From assembly GCA_964430875.1 (NCBI GenBank), contig CAYSHP010000115.1, forward strand, positions 1 through 5,209: a stretch of DNA of 5,209 nt, given 5' to 3'. Positions within the stretch are counted from its first letter, which is position 1; each line of letters begins with the position of its first letter. Below the pieces are notes generated by a model, which did not search any database, was not told the origin of the DNA, and saw nothing but the letters and a program-made list of their open reading frames with translations. Source of the stretch: M55B127 sp035269185. GTDB lineage: Bacteria; Bacillota; Halanaerobiia; Halanaerobiales; M55B127. The position numbers and the translations under genes are program-made. Shown here in pieces: positions 1-5,209 of this stretch.

Positions 1-344
1 TCTAGTTCTTCTAAAAACTTACCGGCTGTTTTAGGACCTAAACCCGGTATATTTAATAGTTCTTCAAAACCAGGTGGTAGTTCTTTTCTTAATTCTTCTA
101 AGGGCTCACAATAGCCCTTTTCAAATATATTTTTAATAGTTGTAGCTATTCCCTCACCAATTCCTTTTATCTCTTCTAGACGATCTTCTTTGACCATTTT
201 TTCTAAATCTATGGTGCGGTCAGCCACAATCCGGGAGGCATTATCATAGGCTCTTACCCGGTATTTGTTTTCACCCATAATCTTCATTAAATCAGTATAT
301 TCACTTAACATCTCTGATATTTCTTTATTACTAAAACTGTGCAT
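1..344 (-). CDS. polX: DNA polymerase X family, N-terminal part (runs off the window)
   Basis: Bacterial PolX is a repair polymerase that fills short gaps in base-excision-type repair; family members carry an N-terminal helix-hairpin-helix region, the polymerase core and a C-terminal PHP nuclease domain. Only the first 114 codons are present. The start is ATG at 344-342, with AGAGGTG at 357-351 six bases upstream. Residues 1-50 (with the MGENKYRVRAYDNAS stretch at 23-37) look like the lyase-type 8-kDa domain. Two helix-hairpin-helix motifs follow: EIKGIGEGIATTI at about 58-70, and LLNIPGLGPKTAGKFLEEL at about 96-114. The polymerase and PHP domains would lie beyond the left edge, so their integrity cannot be judged. 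The gene follows cvpA by 35 bases, and a terminator-like hairpin lies in that gap. PolX after cvpA and zapA matches the Bacillus order. Confidence 0.9.
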   Translation of the reverse strand, partial: MHSFSNKEISEMLSEYTDLMKIMGENKYRVRAYDNASRIVADRTIDLEKMVKEDRLEEIKGIGEGIATTIKNIFEKGYCEPLEELRKELPPGFEELLNIPGLGPKTAGKFLEEL

Positions 345-360
345 TTTTTTCACCTCTTAT

Positions 361-393
361 AAAAAAATTGACCATAATATTAGTTATGGCCAA
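361..393 (-). terminator. Hairpin plus U-tract between cvpA and polX (intrinsic terminator or attenuator)
   Basis: Read on the minus strand, TTGGCCATAA (393-384) pairs with TTATGGTCAA (377-368). This gives ten pairs, one of them G-U, around a six-base loop at 383-378. Seven T follow directly at 367-361. The cvpA stop codon (382-380) sits in the loop, and the polX ribosome binding site begins four bases after the U-tract. The shape is that of a Rho-independent terminator, although the stem has only four G or C bases per arm. It works on the minus strand only, because no T-run follows on the plus strand. If functional, it would end most transcripts after cvpA or reduce polX expression. A ribosome finishing cvpA would cover it. 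Confidence 0.6.
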
Positions 394-877
394 AAAGACG
401 TTCTAAATTTTCTTTTACATAGGGTGTTAAATCTAAAAACCGGTCCGCAAACATGGACTGATTTATAGTATCAGTCAGGGATTGGTAGGGAATCTCTGAA
501 AGGATCAAAAGCAAAAAGTAAACTAATACTCCTCCTTTGATAAGTCCAAATAAAGCACCACCAACCTGATTAACGGGTTTGATAAAGGCATTATCCGTCA
601 TCTTTTCTAAGACATTGCTTAGAATCTGGATAATGATATTAACCCCTAAAAAAATTACTGCAAAACTGATAAACTGCAGAAATGTTTCAGAAACATTTAA
701 ATAAGGTTTTAGAAAGTATTGAAACTCTGCATATCTGGTGATAGCCAGATAGAGAGAAACTAATATTCCTAAAATTGTAGCAGTTTGTTTTACAAATCCT
801 TTTTTATAGCCTTCAAATATGAAATATAATAGGATGATACTTATTAATATATCTATAACGGTAATTGAGCCATCCAA
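380..877 (-). CDS. cvpA: CvpA family membrane protein
   Basis: This is a 165-residue integral membrane protein of the CvpA family, named after colicin V production in E. coli; its molecular role is not firmly settled. Four hydrophobic segments are visible at about residues 5-22, 33-47, 67-88 and 107-127. The family-type glycine motifs are present: FEGYKKGFVKQ after the first segment (21-31) and NQVGGALFGLIKGG leading into the fourth (103-116). A hydrophilic tail of about 35 residues follows. The start is TTG at 877-875, chosen because the frame contains no other methionine until residue 93 and a strong GGAGGAGGT lies ten bases upstream. The gene begins three bases after the zapA stop, with a second in-frame TAA between them, so translation is probably coupled. 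It corresponds in position to yshB of Bacillus subtilis. Confidence 0.9.
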   Translation of the reverse strand: MDGSITVIDILISIILLYFIFEGYKKGFVKQTATILGILVSLYLAITRYAEFQYFLKPYLNVSETFLQFISFAVIFLGVNIIIQILSNVLEKMTDNAFIKPVNQVGGALFGLIKGGVLVYFLLLILSEIPYQSLTDTINQSMFADRFLDLTPYVKENLERLFGHN

Positions 878-880
878 TTA

Positions 881-1225
881 TTAATCTACCTCCTCCAGTA
901 GATCATTTAGTTCTCGATTGTCTCGTTTGAGTGAATTATTGTCTTTTATTAACTTATCTCTTACATCTTTTAGTTCTTCATTTTCTTTTTTTAATTTCTG
1001 GAGTTCAGATTTTGTTTTAAATAAATCATCAGCAATATTGATCATGGTCAGACCCAGTAGACTTCTGCGTGGTAAACGAGGATAGGTTTCTTGAATTTCC
1101 TGGCCGACATTATTGATATATTCAGCCAGATCCCTAACATAATCCTCAGATACTTTACCCTTTACTACTAGTTCCTCATCCAAGATCTTTACTGTGAATT
1201 TATTTGCTTCCTTATATTTTTCCAT
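881..1225 (-). CDS. zapA: Cell division protein ZapA
   Basis: ZapA binds FtsZ and promotes bundling of protofilaments in the division ring at mid-cell. The product has 114 residues. The N-terminal globular domain (about 9-50) shows the family pattern: a beta-strand pair (FTVKILDEELVVKG) followed by SEDYVRDLAEYINNVGQEI. A helix with LLGLTMINIADDLFK (56-70) leads into a long charged coiled coil from about 70 to 112, rich in Leu, Lys and Glu, as expected for dimer and tetramer formation. The protein is somewhat longer than the Bacillus form of about 85 residues because of this coiled coil. The start is ATG at 1225-1223; AGGGG at 1240-1236 is a moderate binding site ten bases upstream. The gene lies 75 bases after pheT, and a sigma-H-like promoter in the gap suggests it can be transcribed independently of the T-box. 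Confidence 0.92.
   Translation of the reverse strand: MEKYKEANKFTVKILDEELVVKGKVSEDYVRDLAEYINNVGQEIQETYPRLPRRSLLGLTMINIADDLFKTKSELQKLKKENEELKDVRDKLIKDNNSLKRDNRELNDLLEEVD
888..896 (-). promoter_or_regulatory. Ribosome binding site of cvpA, inside the end of zapA
   Basis: GGAGGAGGT on the minus strand lies in the last codons of zapA (Glu-Glu-Val), ten bases ahead of the TTG start of cvpA. It decides for TTG at 877. The nearby ATG at 873-871 is out of frame with the CvpA reading frame. Confidence 0.8.
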
Positions 1226-1265
1226 GATTATACCGCCCCTGTTTGTTTATGTTCTACTTTAATAA

Positions 1266-1292
1266 TTTCACTATTATATTTCAAATTCCTGC
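1266..1292 (-). promoter_or_regulatory. Candidate sigma-H promoter for zapA-cvpA
   Basis: On the minus strand GCAGGAATT (1292-1284) fits every position of the sigma-H -35 consensus RnAGGAwww. After an 11-base spacer, AGTGAAA (1272-1266) fits six of seven positions of RnnGAAT. The consensus spacing is 11-12. Transcription would start near 1258-1260, leaving a leader of about 34 bases before the zapA ATG. A TATAAT sits in the spacer (1278-1273), but it has no sigma-A -35 at a usable distance. In Bacillus, sigma-H drives several division and early sporulation genes, so the target is biologically sensible. The match is seen in the sequence; its activity is inferred. Confidence 0.6.
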
Positions 1293-1300
1293 AACTACGG

Positions 1301-3715
1301 TTATTTTTTTCTTATTTCTGCCTCATATTTATCTTTAAGGTTCTTAACAATCTGATTAAAGACCTCATTTACCTCTTCATCGGTAAGGGTTCGATCTGGT
1401 GCCTGGAATAGTAATTTAAAGGCAATTGATTTCTGACCAGCCGGAATCTGTTCTCCCTGATAGATATCAAAGAGTTCCGTATCTTTTAAGATCTCATGAT
1501 CTGTATTATTAATTAAGTTTAATACTTCCATAACCGGAACATCTTCTGAAATTAGCACTGCTAAATCACGCGCTACAGCTGGATATTTAGGCAGCATTTC
1601 AAAGAGATAATCACCGATTTCAACTTCACTTAATATCTTGGTTAAATCAATTTCACTGACAGCTGTTCTCTCTTTTAAATCATAACTATCAATTATTTTG
1701 GGTTTAAGTTCTCCTAAGATCCCTATTTTTTCATTTTTAAACTTGATTTCAGCCGTTCTACCCGGATGCATGAAGTCTTCTTTACCCCTTACAAATTCAA
1801 TTTCTTCACTGATTGCAAGTCTTTCAAAAAGCTTTTCTAAAGCACCTTTTAAATAATAGAAATCAGGTGCATCAAGTTGCCAGATATCTTGAGCAGCCCC
1901 CATTGAACCTGCAGCTAATTTAGTATTTTCAAGAGGTCTTTTCTTATGTCCCTGATTAGTAAATACTCTGCCTATCTCAAAATATCTAACCTGATCGATC
2001 TGTCTTTTGGCATTTGTTGCTATAGAATCAATTAAATTAGGTATAAGCGAAGTTCTTAACAGTCCAAAGGCTTCATTTAAGGGATTTTTAATACTTACCC
2101 ATTTTTTATATCGATGATCTTTTGATAAATCAAGGTCTTTATAATCTTGAGAACCGGTTAAACTAAAGGTGATTATTTCATCTAAACCGGCGGCATTCAT
2201 TGTATTTTTAATTTCTTTTTCAATCTTTTGCTTTTTACTTCTTTTACCCACTTCATTTGTTTTCGGCACTGTTGAGGGAATATTATTATATCCATATATT
2301 CTTGCTATCTCTTCAATAATATCGGCATCTTGTTCAATATCATTTCGATAAGAAGGGGCTTTTACTTTAATGGCATCTGCTTTCTTTTCAACAACTTCTA
2401 TCTCTAATCTTTTTAACATTTCTTCTATCTCATCTTTATTTAGTTCAATCCCTAAAAGACGGTTAACTTTTGCTAAGTTAACTTCTATGATGTTTTCCTC
2501 ATAAGGAACAGGGTAGTTATCAATTACTCCACTGGCCACTTTACCATTTGCATATTCCTGCATGAGATAAGCAGCTCTATTACCAGCTTCAATTACCCTT
2601 TCTATATCTATACCGCGTTCAAAGCGGTGGGAAGCCTCACTGGGCAGTCCCAATTTACGAGCAGTTTTTCTGATACTGGTTGGTGCAAAGTAGGCTGCTT
2701 CTAAAAAGATATCAGTAGTTTCTTGAGTAACTTCACTATTAGCTGCCCCCATGACACCGGCCACTGCAATTATTTTTTCAGGGTCTGTAATTACAAGTGT
2801 TTCTTGATCTAAAGTACGTTCAACATCATCTAAGGTTACAACCTTTTCATTTTCTTCGGCTCTTCTAACAATTACCTGGCCGTCTTTAATCTTATCTAAA
2901 TCAAAAGCATGTAAGGGCTGATTATATTCTAATAATACATAGTTAGTAATATCAACGATATTATTAATTGGTCTGATTCCAGCTGCTTTTAGTCTTCTTT
3001 GCATCCACTTTGGAGATGGTTTGATCTCAACATCTCTGATAACTCGGCCCGCATAACGTGGACATAAGTCCTCATCTTCTATTTTTATTAAAGCAAGCTT
3101 CTCTATCTCTTGATTATCATCATCTTCAATATCAATCTTGGGAAAGTTAATTTCATTACCGCTTTTTTCCATAGCCTTAACTTCCCGCGCTACACCTAAC
3201 AGCCCTAAACAACGGGCATAGTTTGGGGTTAAATCTAGATGAAATACATATTCATCTAAACCATAGTATTTTACAAACTTTTGGCCGGGTTGAGCATCAT
3301 CAGGTAAAATCATGATACCACTGGCTCTTTCTTCTTGAAGTCCCAGCTCATCTTTTGAACAGATCATACCTTCTGATACTTCGCCTCTTAATTTAGTCTT
3401 TTCAATCTCCATCCCGGTTGGTAAAGCTACACCTACCTCAGCAATAGGGACCTTTATATCCACCCTTATGTTGGGCGCTCCCGTAATCATTTGGAGAGTT
3501 TTATCACCTGTATTAACTTTACAAATCTTTAATTTATCTGCATTGGGATGGTTATTAATCTCTGCAATCTCTCCAATTACTATATCTTCTAAACCTTCAC
3601 CTAAATACTCAACTTCCTCTACCTCAAGACCGGCCATCGTTAATTTATGAGACAGCTCTTCAGGAGTATAGGGGAAGTCTATATATGTTTTTAACCAGTT
3701 ATATGGTACCTGCAT
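1301..3715 (-). CDS. pheT: Phenylalanyl-tRNA synthetase, beta subunit
   Basis: This is the beta subunit of the (alpha-beta)2 enzyme that charges tRNA-Phe. It binds tRNA and hydrolyses mischarged Tyr-tRNA-Phe. The 804 residues are normal for the long bacterial form and every domain appears present. An EMAP-type tRNA-binding OB fold lies at about 40-150 (with NADKLKICKVNTG and GMICSKDELGL). The B3/B4 editing region is at about 210-390, with NNIVDITNYV (251-260), PLHAFD (267-272), VAGVMG (318-323) and ASHRFERGID (361-370). The B5 domain at about 408-480 ends in DIIEEIARIYGY. The degenerate synthetase core spans about 490-690. The C-terminal ferredoxin-like anticodon-binding domain (about 708-804) starts at YPAVARDLAVLI. 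The start is ATG at 3715-3713, with AAAGGAG at 3733-3727 overlapping the end of pheS. It begins 19 bases after the pheS stop and shares its T-box control. Confidence 0.97.
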   Translation of the reverse strand: MQVPYNWLKTYIDFPYTPEELSHKLTMAGLEVEEVEYLGEGLEDIVIGEIAEINNHPNADKLKICKVNTGDKTLQMITGAPNIRVDIKVPIAEVGVALPTGMEIEKTKLRGEVSEGMICSKDELGLQEERASGIMILPDDAQPGQKFVKYYGLDEYVFHLDLTPNYARCLGLLGVAREVKAMEKSGNEINFPKIDIEDDDNQEIEKLALIKIEDEDLCPRYAGRVIRDVEIKPSPKWMQRRLKAAGIRPINNIVDITNYVLLEYNQPLHAFDLDKIKDGQVIVRRAEENEKVVTLDDVERTLDQETLVITDPEKIIAVAGVMGAANSEVTQETTDIFLEAAYFAPTSIRKTARKLGLPSEASHRFERGIDIERVIEAGNRAAYLMQEYANGKVASGVIDNYPVPYEENIIEVNLAKVNRLLGIELNKDEIEEMLKRLEIEVVEKKADAIKVKAPSYRNDIEQDADIIEEIARIYGYNNIPSTVPKTNEVGKRSKKQKIEKEIKNTMNAAGLDEIITFSLTGSQDYKDLDLSKDHRYKKWVSIKNPLNEAFGLLRTSLIPNLIDSIATNAKRQIDQVRYFEIGRVFTNQGHKKRPLENTKLAAGSMGAAQDIWQLDAPDFYYLKGALEKLFERLAISEEIEFVRGKEDFMHPGRTAEIKFKNEKIGILGELKPKIIDSYDLKERTAVSEIDLTKILSEVEIGDYLFEMLPKYPAVARDLAVLISEDVPVMEVLNLINNTDHEILKDTELFDIYQGEQIPAGQKSIAFKLLFQAPDRTLTDEEVNEVFNQIVKNLKDKYEAEIRKK

Positions 3716-3734
3716 TATAATTCACGCTCCTTTG

Positions 3735-4760
3735 TTAAAATTGATGGATAAATCTTTTGTCATTTTCATACAGTACTCGAATGTCATCTATATCATATTT
3801 TAACATCGCAATCCGATCCCAGCCCATACCAAAGGCAAAACCGCTGTATACATCAGGATCAAGGCCTGACATTCTTAATACATTGGGATGAACCATACCA
3901 GAACCTAATACTTCTACCCAGCCGGTATAGGAACAAAATGAACATCCTTCACCTTTACAAACATTACAGGAAACATCTACCTCTGCACTGGGTTCTGTAA
4001 AAGGGAAGTAACTTGGTCTAAATCTAATTTTTCTTTCTTCCCCATATATTTCATGTACAAACTCCGCAATGACTCCTTTTAAGTCACTAAATGAAATATC
4101 TTTATCAATAACAAGACCTTCAATCTGATGGAAGTTCGGGGAATGAGAAGCATCTAATTCATCTGATCTATAGACCCGCCCCGGTGCAATGATTCTAATC
4201 GGTGGATCTTGTTTTTCCATAGTTCTAATTTGCACCGGTGAGGTATGGGTTCTCAATAAATACTCATCATCAACATAGAGGGTATCCTGTAAGTCTCGGG
4301 CCGGATGGTCCTCGGGAATATTTAAGGCTGCAAAGTTATAGAATTCATTTTCAACTTCCGGTCCTTCTTCAATGGAAAAACCCATTCCTAAAAATAGTTC
4401 TACCACTTCATCGATAATATGGGTAAAGGGATTTTTATGTCCTACATTTACCTTAGCACCCGGTAAAGTGATATCAATAGTTTCTGCTTTTAATCTTTTT
4501 TGTTTTAATTCTTTTTCTTTTTTAGCTTTAATTTCTTCATACATCTTTTGCGCTTTATTTTTTAATATATTGGTCTCTTTTCCTACAAGCGGCTTTTTTT
4601 CATCTGCAACCTGACCCATTTTAGAGAAAATTTGCGAAATCTTACCTTTTTTACCTAAGTATTCAACACGTAAATCTTCTAACTGGTCAAGGTCTTTTAC
4701 ATTTTCGAACTTTTCTTCTACTTCTTTTTCAATCTTTTTAATTTCTTCTAATAAATCCAA
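3735..4760 (-). CDS. pheS: Phenylalanyl-tRNA synthetase, alpha subunit
   Basis: This is the catalytic alpha subunit, which activates phenylalanine with ATP and transfers it to tRNA-Phe in the cytoplasm. From the TTG start at 4760 it has 341 residues, the usual length. The first 90 residues form the coiled-coil arm that contacts tRNA. The class II core follows. Motif 1 is at about 114-137 (HIIDEVVELFLGMGF to GPEVE). Motif 2 is at about 189-219 (RIIAPGRVYRSDELDASHSP to FHQIEGLVID). Motif 3 is at about 307-320 (GFAFGMGWDRIAML). Ala309 within GFAFG matches the E. coli Ala294 specificity position. LRTHTSPVQ (169-177) and FRPSYFPFTEPSAEVDV (247-263) line the phenylalanine site. A CxxCxGxGCxxC motif at 265-276, common in bacterial PheS, may bind zinc. 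The frame stays open 60 codons further upstream to an ATG at 4940, but that stretch is the T-box leader. GGAGGTG eight bases before the TTG fixes the true start. Confidence 0.96.
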   Translation of the reverse strand: MDLLEEIKKIEKEVEEKFENVKDLDQLEDLRVEYLGKKGKISQIFSKMGQVADEKKPLVGKETNILKNKAQKMYEEIKAKKEKELKQKRLKAETIDITLPGAKVNVGHKNPFTHIIDEVVELFLGMGFSIEEGPEVENEFYNFAALNIPEDHPARDLQDTLYVDDEYLLRTHTSPVQIRTMEKQDPPIRIIAPGRVYRSDELDASHSPNFHQIEGLVIDKDISFSDLKGVIAEFVHEIYGEERKIRFRPSYFPFTEPSAEVDVSCNVCKGEGCSFCSYTGWVEVLGSGMVHPNVLRMSGLDPDVYSGFAFGMGWDRIAMLKYDIDDIRVLYENDKRFIHQF

Positions 4761-4766
4761 TTTTGA

Positions 4767-4773
4767 CACCTCC
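4767..4773 (-). promoter_or_regulatory. Ribosome binding site that sets the pheS start
   Basis: GGAGGTG on the minus strand, with eight bases between its GGAGG core and the TTG at 4760-4758. It lies after the terminator U-tract, so it is transcribed only when the T-box permits read-through. It rules out a start inside the leader. Confidence 0.88.
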
Positions 4774-4786
4774 AAATTTTTAGCAT

Positions 4787-4816
4787 AAAAAAAACTCGTC
4801 CTCAAAAAGGGACGAG
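4787..4816 (-). terminator. T-box-controlled intrinsic terminator before pheS
   Basis: CTCGTCC (4816-4810) pairs perfectly with GGACGAG (4801-4795) around an eight-base loop, and eight T follow at 4794-4787. The 5' arm overlaps the CGTCCCT segment (4814-4808) that is needed for the antiterminator, so the two structures exclude each other. This is the OFF state of the riboswitch, expected when tRNA-Phe is charged. Confidence 0.93.
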
Positions 4817-5016
4817 ATGAACGCGGTACCACCCTAGTTACCTCACCACATACAGATGGTAAGATCACTTGAATCTTTAACGTAATTACCCGGAAATGAC
4901 CTACTATTAGTTCAGTCCTCGGCTCAGGAGTGAACTTCATTACAAAACCTTAATAAGACCGTTCTCAATCTCTAGACAGTCTTTCCCTGTTTTAAGTTCT
5001 TGTAACTACTCTCTCC
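4787..5016 (-). promoter_or_regulatory. Phenylalanine T-box riboswitch leader of pheST
   Basis: A T-box leader binds a specific uncharged tRNA and switches a terminator to an antiterminator. Stem I is closed by GGAG (5016-5013) with CTCC (4930-4927). Its specifier loop has AGTA (5010-5007) on one side and GAAG-TTC-A (4938-4931) on the other, the expected loop-E arrangement. The specifier is UUC (4934-4932), a phenylalanine codon. A 15-position helix with one mismatch continues above the loop (5006-4992 with 4953-4939), capped by an apical helix at 4983-4976 with 4962-4955. The stem II region lies at about 4920-4871. Stem III pairs 4865-4857 with 4848-4840. The T-box motif AGGGTGGTACCGCG is at 4835-4822. 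Its UGGU (4831-4828) complements the ACCA end of a tRNA with discriminator A, as in tRNA-Phe. The antiterminator pairs AGGG with CCCT (4811-4808) and GCG with CGT (4814-4812). Confidence 0.95.
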
Positions 5017-5050
5017 TTCACAGCCTTTAGTTATGTTTTGGTTTTCCGTA

Positions 5051-5161
5051 TTAACTACCTCTTCCAATTTCTGTCCTAAACATCCTCCTGTATGCCAGAT
5101 ATGCATTTACCGACCCGGTTTCCTCAAACAATTTCCAGAATAATGATGCAGTTGCGCCCAA
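5051..5161 (-). CDS. yqzL: Small YqzL-like family protein
   Basis: This is a short open frame of 36 codons from TTG at 5161 to TAA at 5053-5051. The core LFWKLFEETGSVNAYLAYRR (8-27) resembles the W..F..TG.v..YL.y pattern I recall for YqzL-like proteins of Bacillota, which are usually about 45 residues and of unknown function. The tail RTEIGRGS is short and basic. TTG is preferred because GAAAGGATGTGGTC (5179-5166) is a near copy of the ideal Shine-Dalgarno sequence at the right distance. An ATG at 5173-5171 would give 40 residues but lies inside that binding site. The frame remains open to the window edge, so being the end of a longer protein cannot be excluded. In Bacillus subtilis yqzL lies by recO and the glyQS synthetase genes; here it sits 34 bases before the T-box stem I. 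The family name rests on memory of the motif. Confidence 0.6.
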   Translation of the reverse strand: MGATASLFWKLFEETGSVNAYLAYRRMFRTEIGRGS

Positions 5162-5165
5162 AAAG

Positions 5166-5179
5166 GACCACATCCTTTC
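5166..5179 (-). promoter_or_regulatory. Ribosome binding site of the YqzL-like gene
   Basis: GAAAGGATGTGGTC on the minus strand matches 12 of 14 bases of the sequence complementary to the 16S rRNA 3' end (GAAAGGAGGTGATC). The TTG at 5161 begins four bases after it, about nine bases from the GGAGG-equivalent core. This favours TTG over the ATG that lies within the site. I see no convincing promoter in the remaining 30 bases up to the window edge. Confidence 0.55.
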
Positions 5180-5209
5180 ACAGAGATAGTTGTCTTTAAT
5201 TTTTTTATA

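Noticed and set aside
871..873. ATG at the beginning of cvpA as its start
   Set aside because: It is in a different frame from the CvpA protein; the frame with the four membrane segments starts at TTG 877.
1227..1232. TATAAT on the minus strand just before the zapA ATG
   Set aside because: It lies one base from the start codon, after the ribosome binding site, so it cannot serve as the -10 box of zapA.
1273..1278. TATAAT in the pheT-zapA gap as a sigma-A -10 box
   Set aside because: The bases 17 upstream read ACCGTA, and the TTGCAG at 1294-1289 leaves only a 10-base spacer. The sigma-H reading of the same region is much better.
4372..4614. Plus-strand open frame of 80 codons
   Set aside because: It is the antisense shadow of pheS, with no ribosome binding site that I can see and no recognisable protein motif. 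The plus-strand frames at 265-468, 2169-2351 and 3468-3650 were dropped for the same reason.
4761..4940. N-terminal extension of pheS from ATG 4940
   Set aside because: The stretch contains the T-box motif and terminator, has no PheS homology that I recognise, and a strong ribosome binding site points to TTG 4760.
5061..5067. TTGGAA upstream of the T-box as a -35 box
   Set aside because: The bases at 16-18 spacing read as A/C-rich sequence with no resemblance to TATAAT.
1..5209. A hidden novel system, mobile element, CRISPR array or long repeat
   Set aside because: Nearly all bases are explained by intact conserved genes and a T-box. I saw no repeat array, transposase, integrase or target-site duplication.

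Overview
The window carries a compact block of housekeeping genes, all read on the minus strand. It is AT-rich, uses strong GGAGG-type ribosome binding sites and several TTG starts, and puts a T-box riboswitch in front of pheST. Together these point to a low-GC Bacillota-type bacterium. The style of the proteins would fit an anaerobic clostridial or Halanaerobiales-like organism, but that finer placement is a guess.

In transcription order (right to left) the layout is as follows. A short YqzL-like protein gene lies at 5161-5051, open to the window edge upstream. A phenylalanine-specific T-box leader follows at 5016-4787, with UUC specifier, stem III, T-box motif, antiterminator and terminator all visible. 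Then come pheS (4760-3735) and pheT (3715-1301), the two subunits of phenylalanyl-tRNA synthetase. A short gap holds a good match to a sigma-H-type promoter (1292-1266). After it come zapA (1225-881, FtsZ-ring protein), cvpA (877-380, small membrane protein) and the first 114 codons of polX (344 to the window edge, X-family DNA polymerase). A hairpin with a U-tract straddles the cvpA stop codon just before polX.

The T-box should let transcription into pheST proceed when uncharged tRNA-Phe accumulates. The downstream genes could be reached by read-through, but zapA-cvpA probably also has its own promoter, and polX may be turned down by the hairpin ahead of it. The order pheS-pheT-zapA-cvpA-polX resembles that known from Bacillus subtilis, where rnhC also lies nearby; rnhC is not here. 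I found no mobile element, CRISPR array, tRNA or rRNA gene, and no undescribed multi-gene system. The points of interest are regulatory: the sigma-H-like promoter, the hairpin at the cvpA/polX junction, and the small gene ahead of the T-box.
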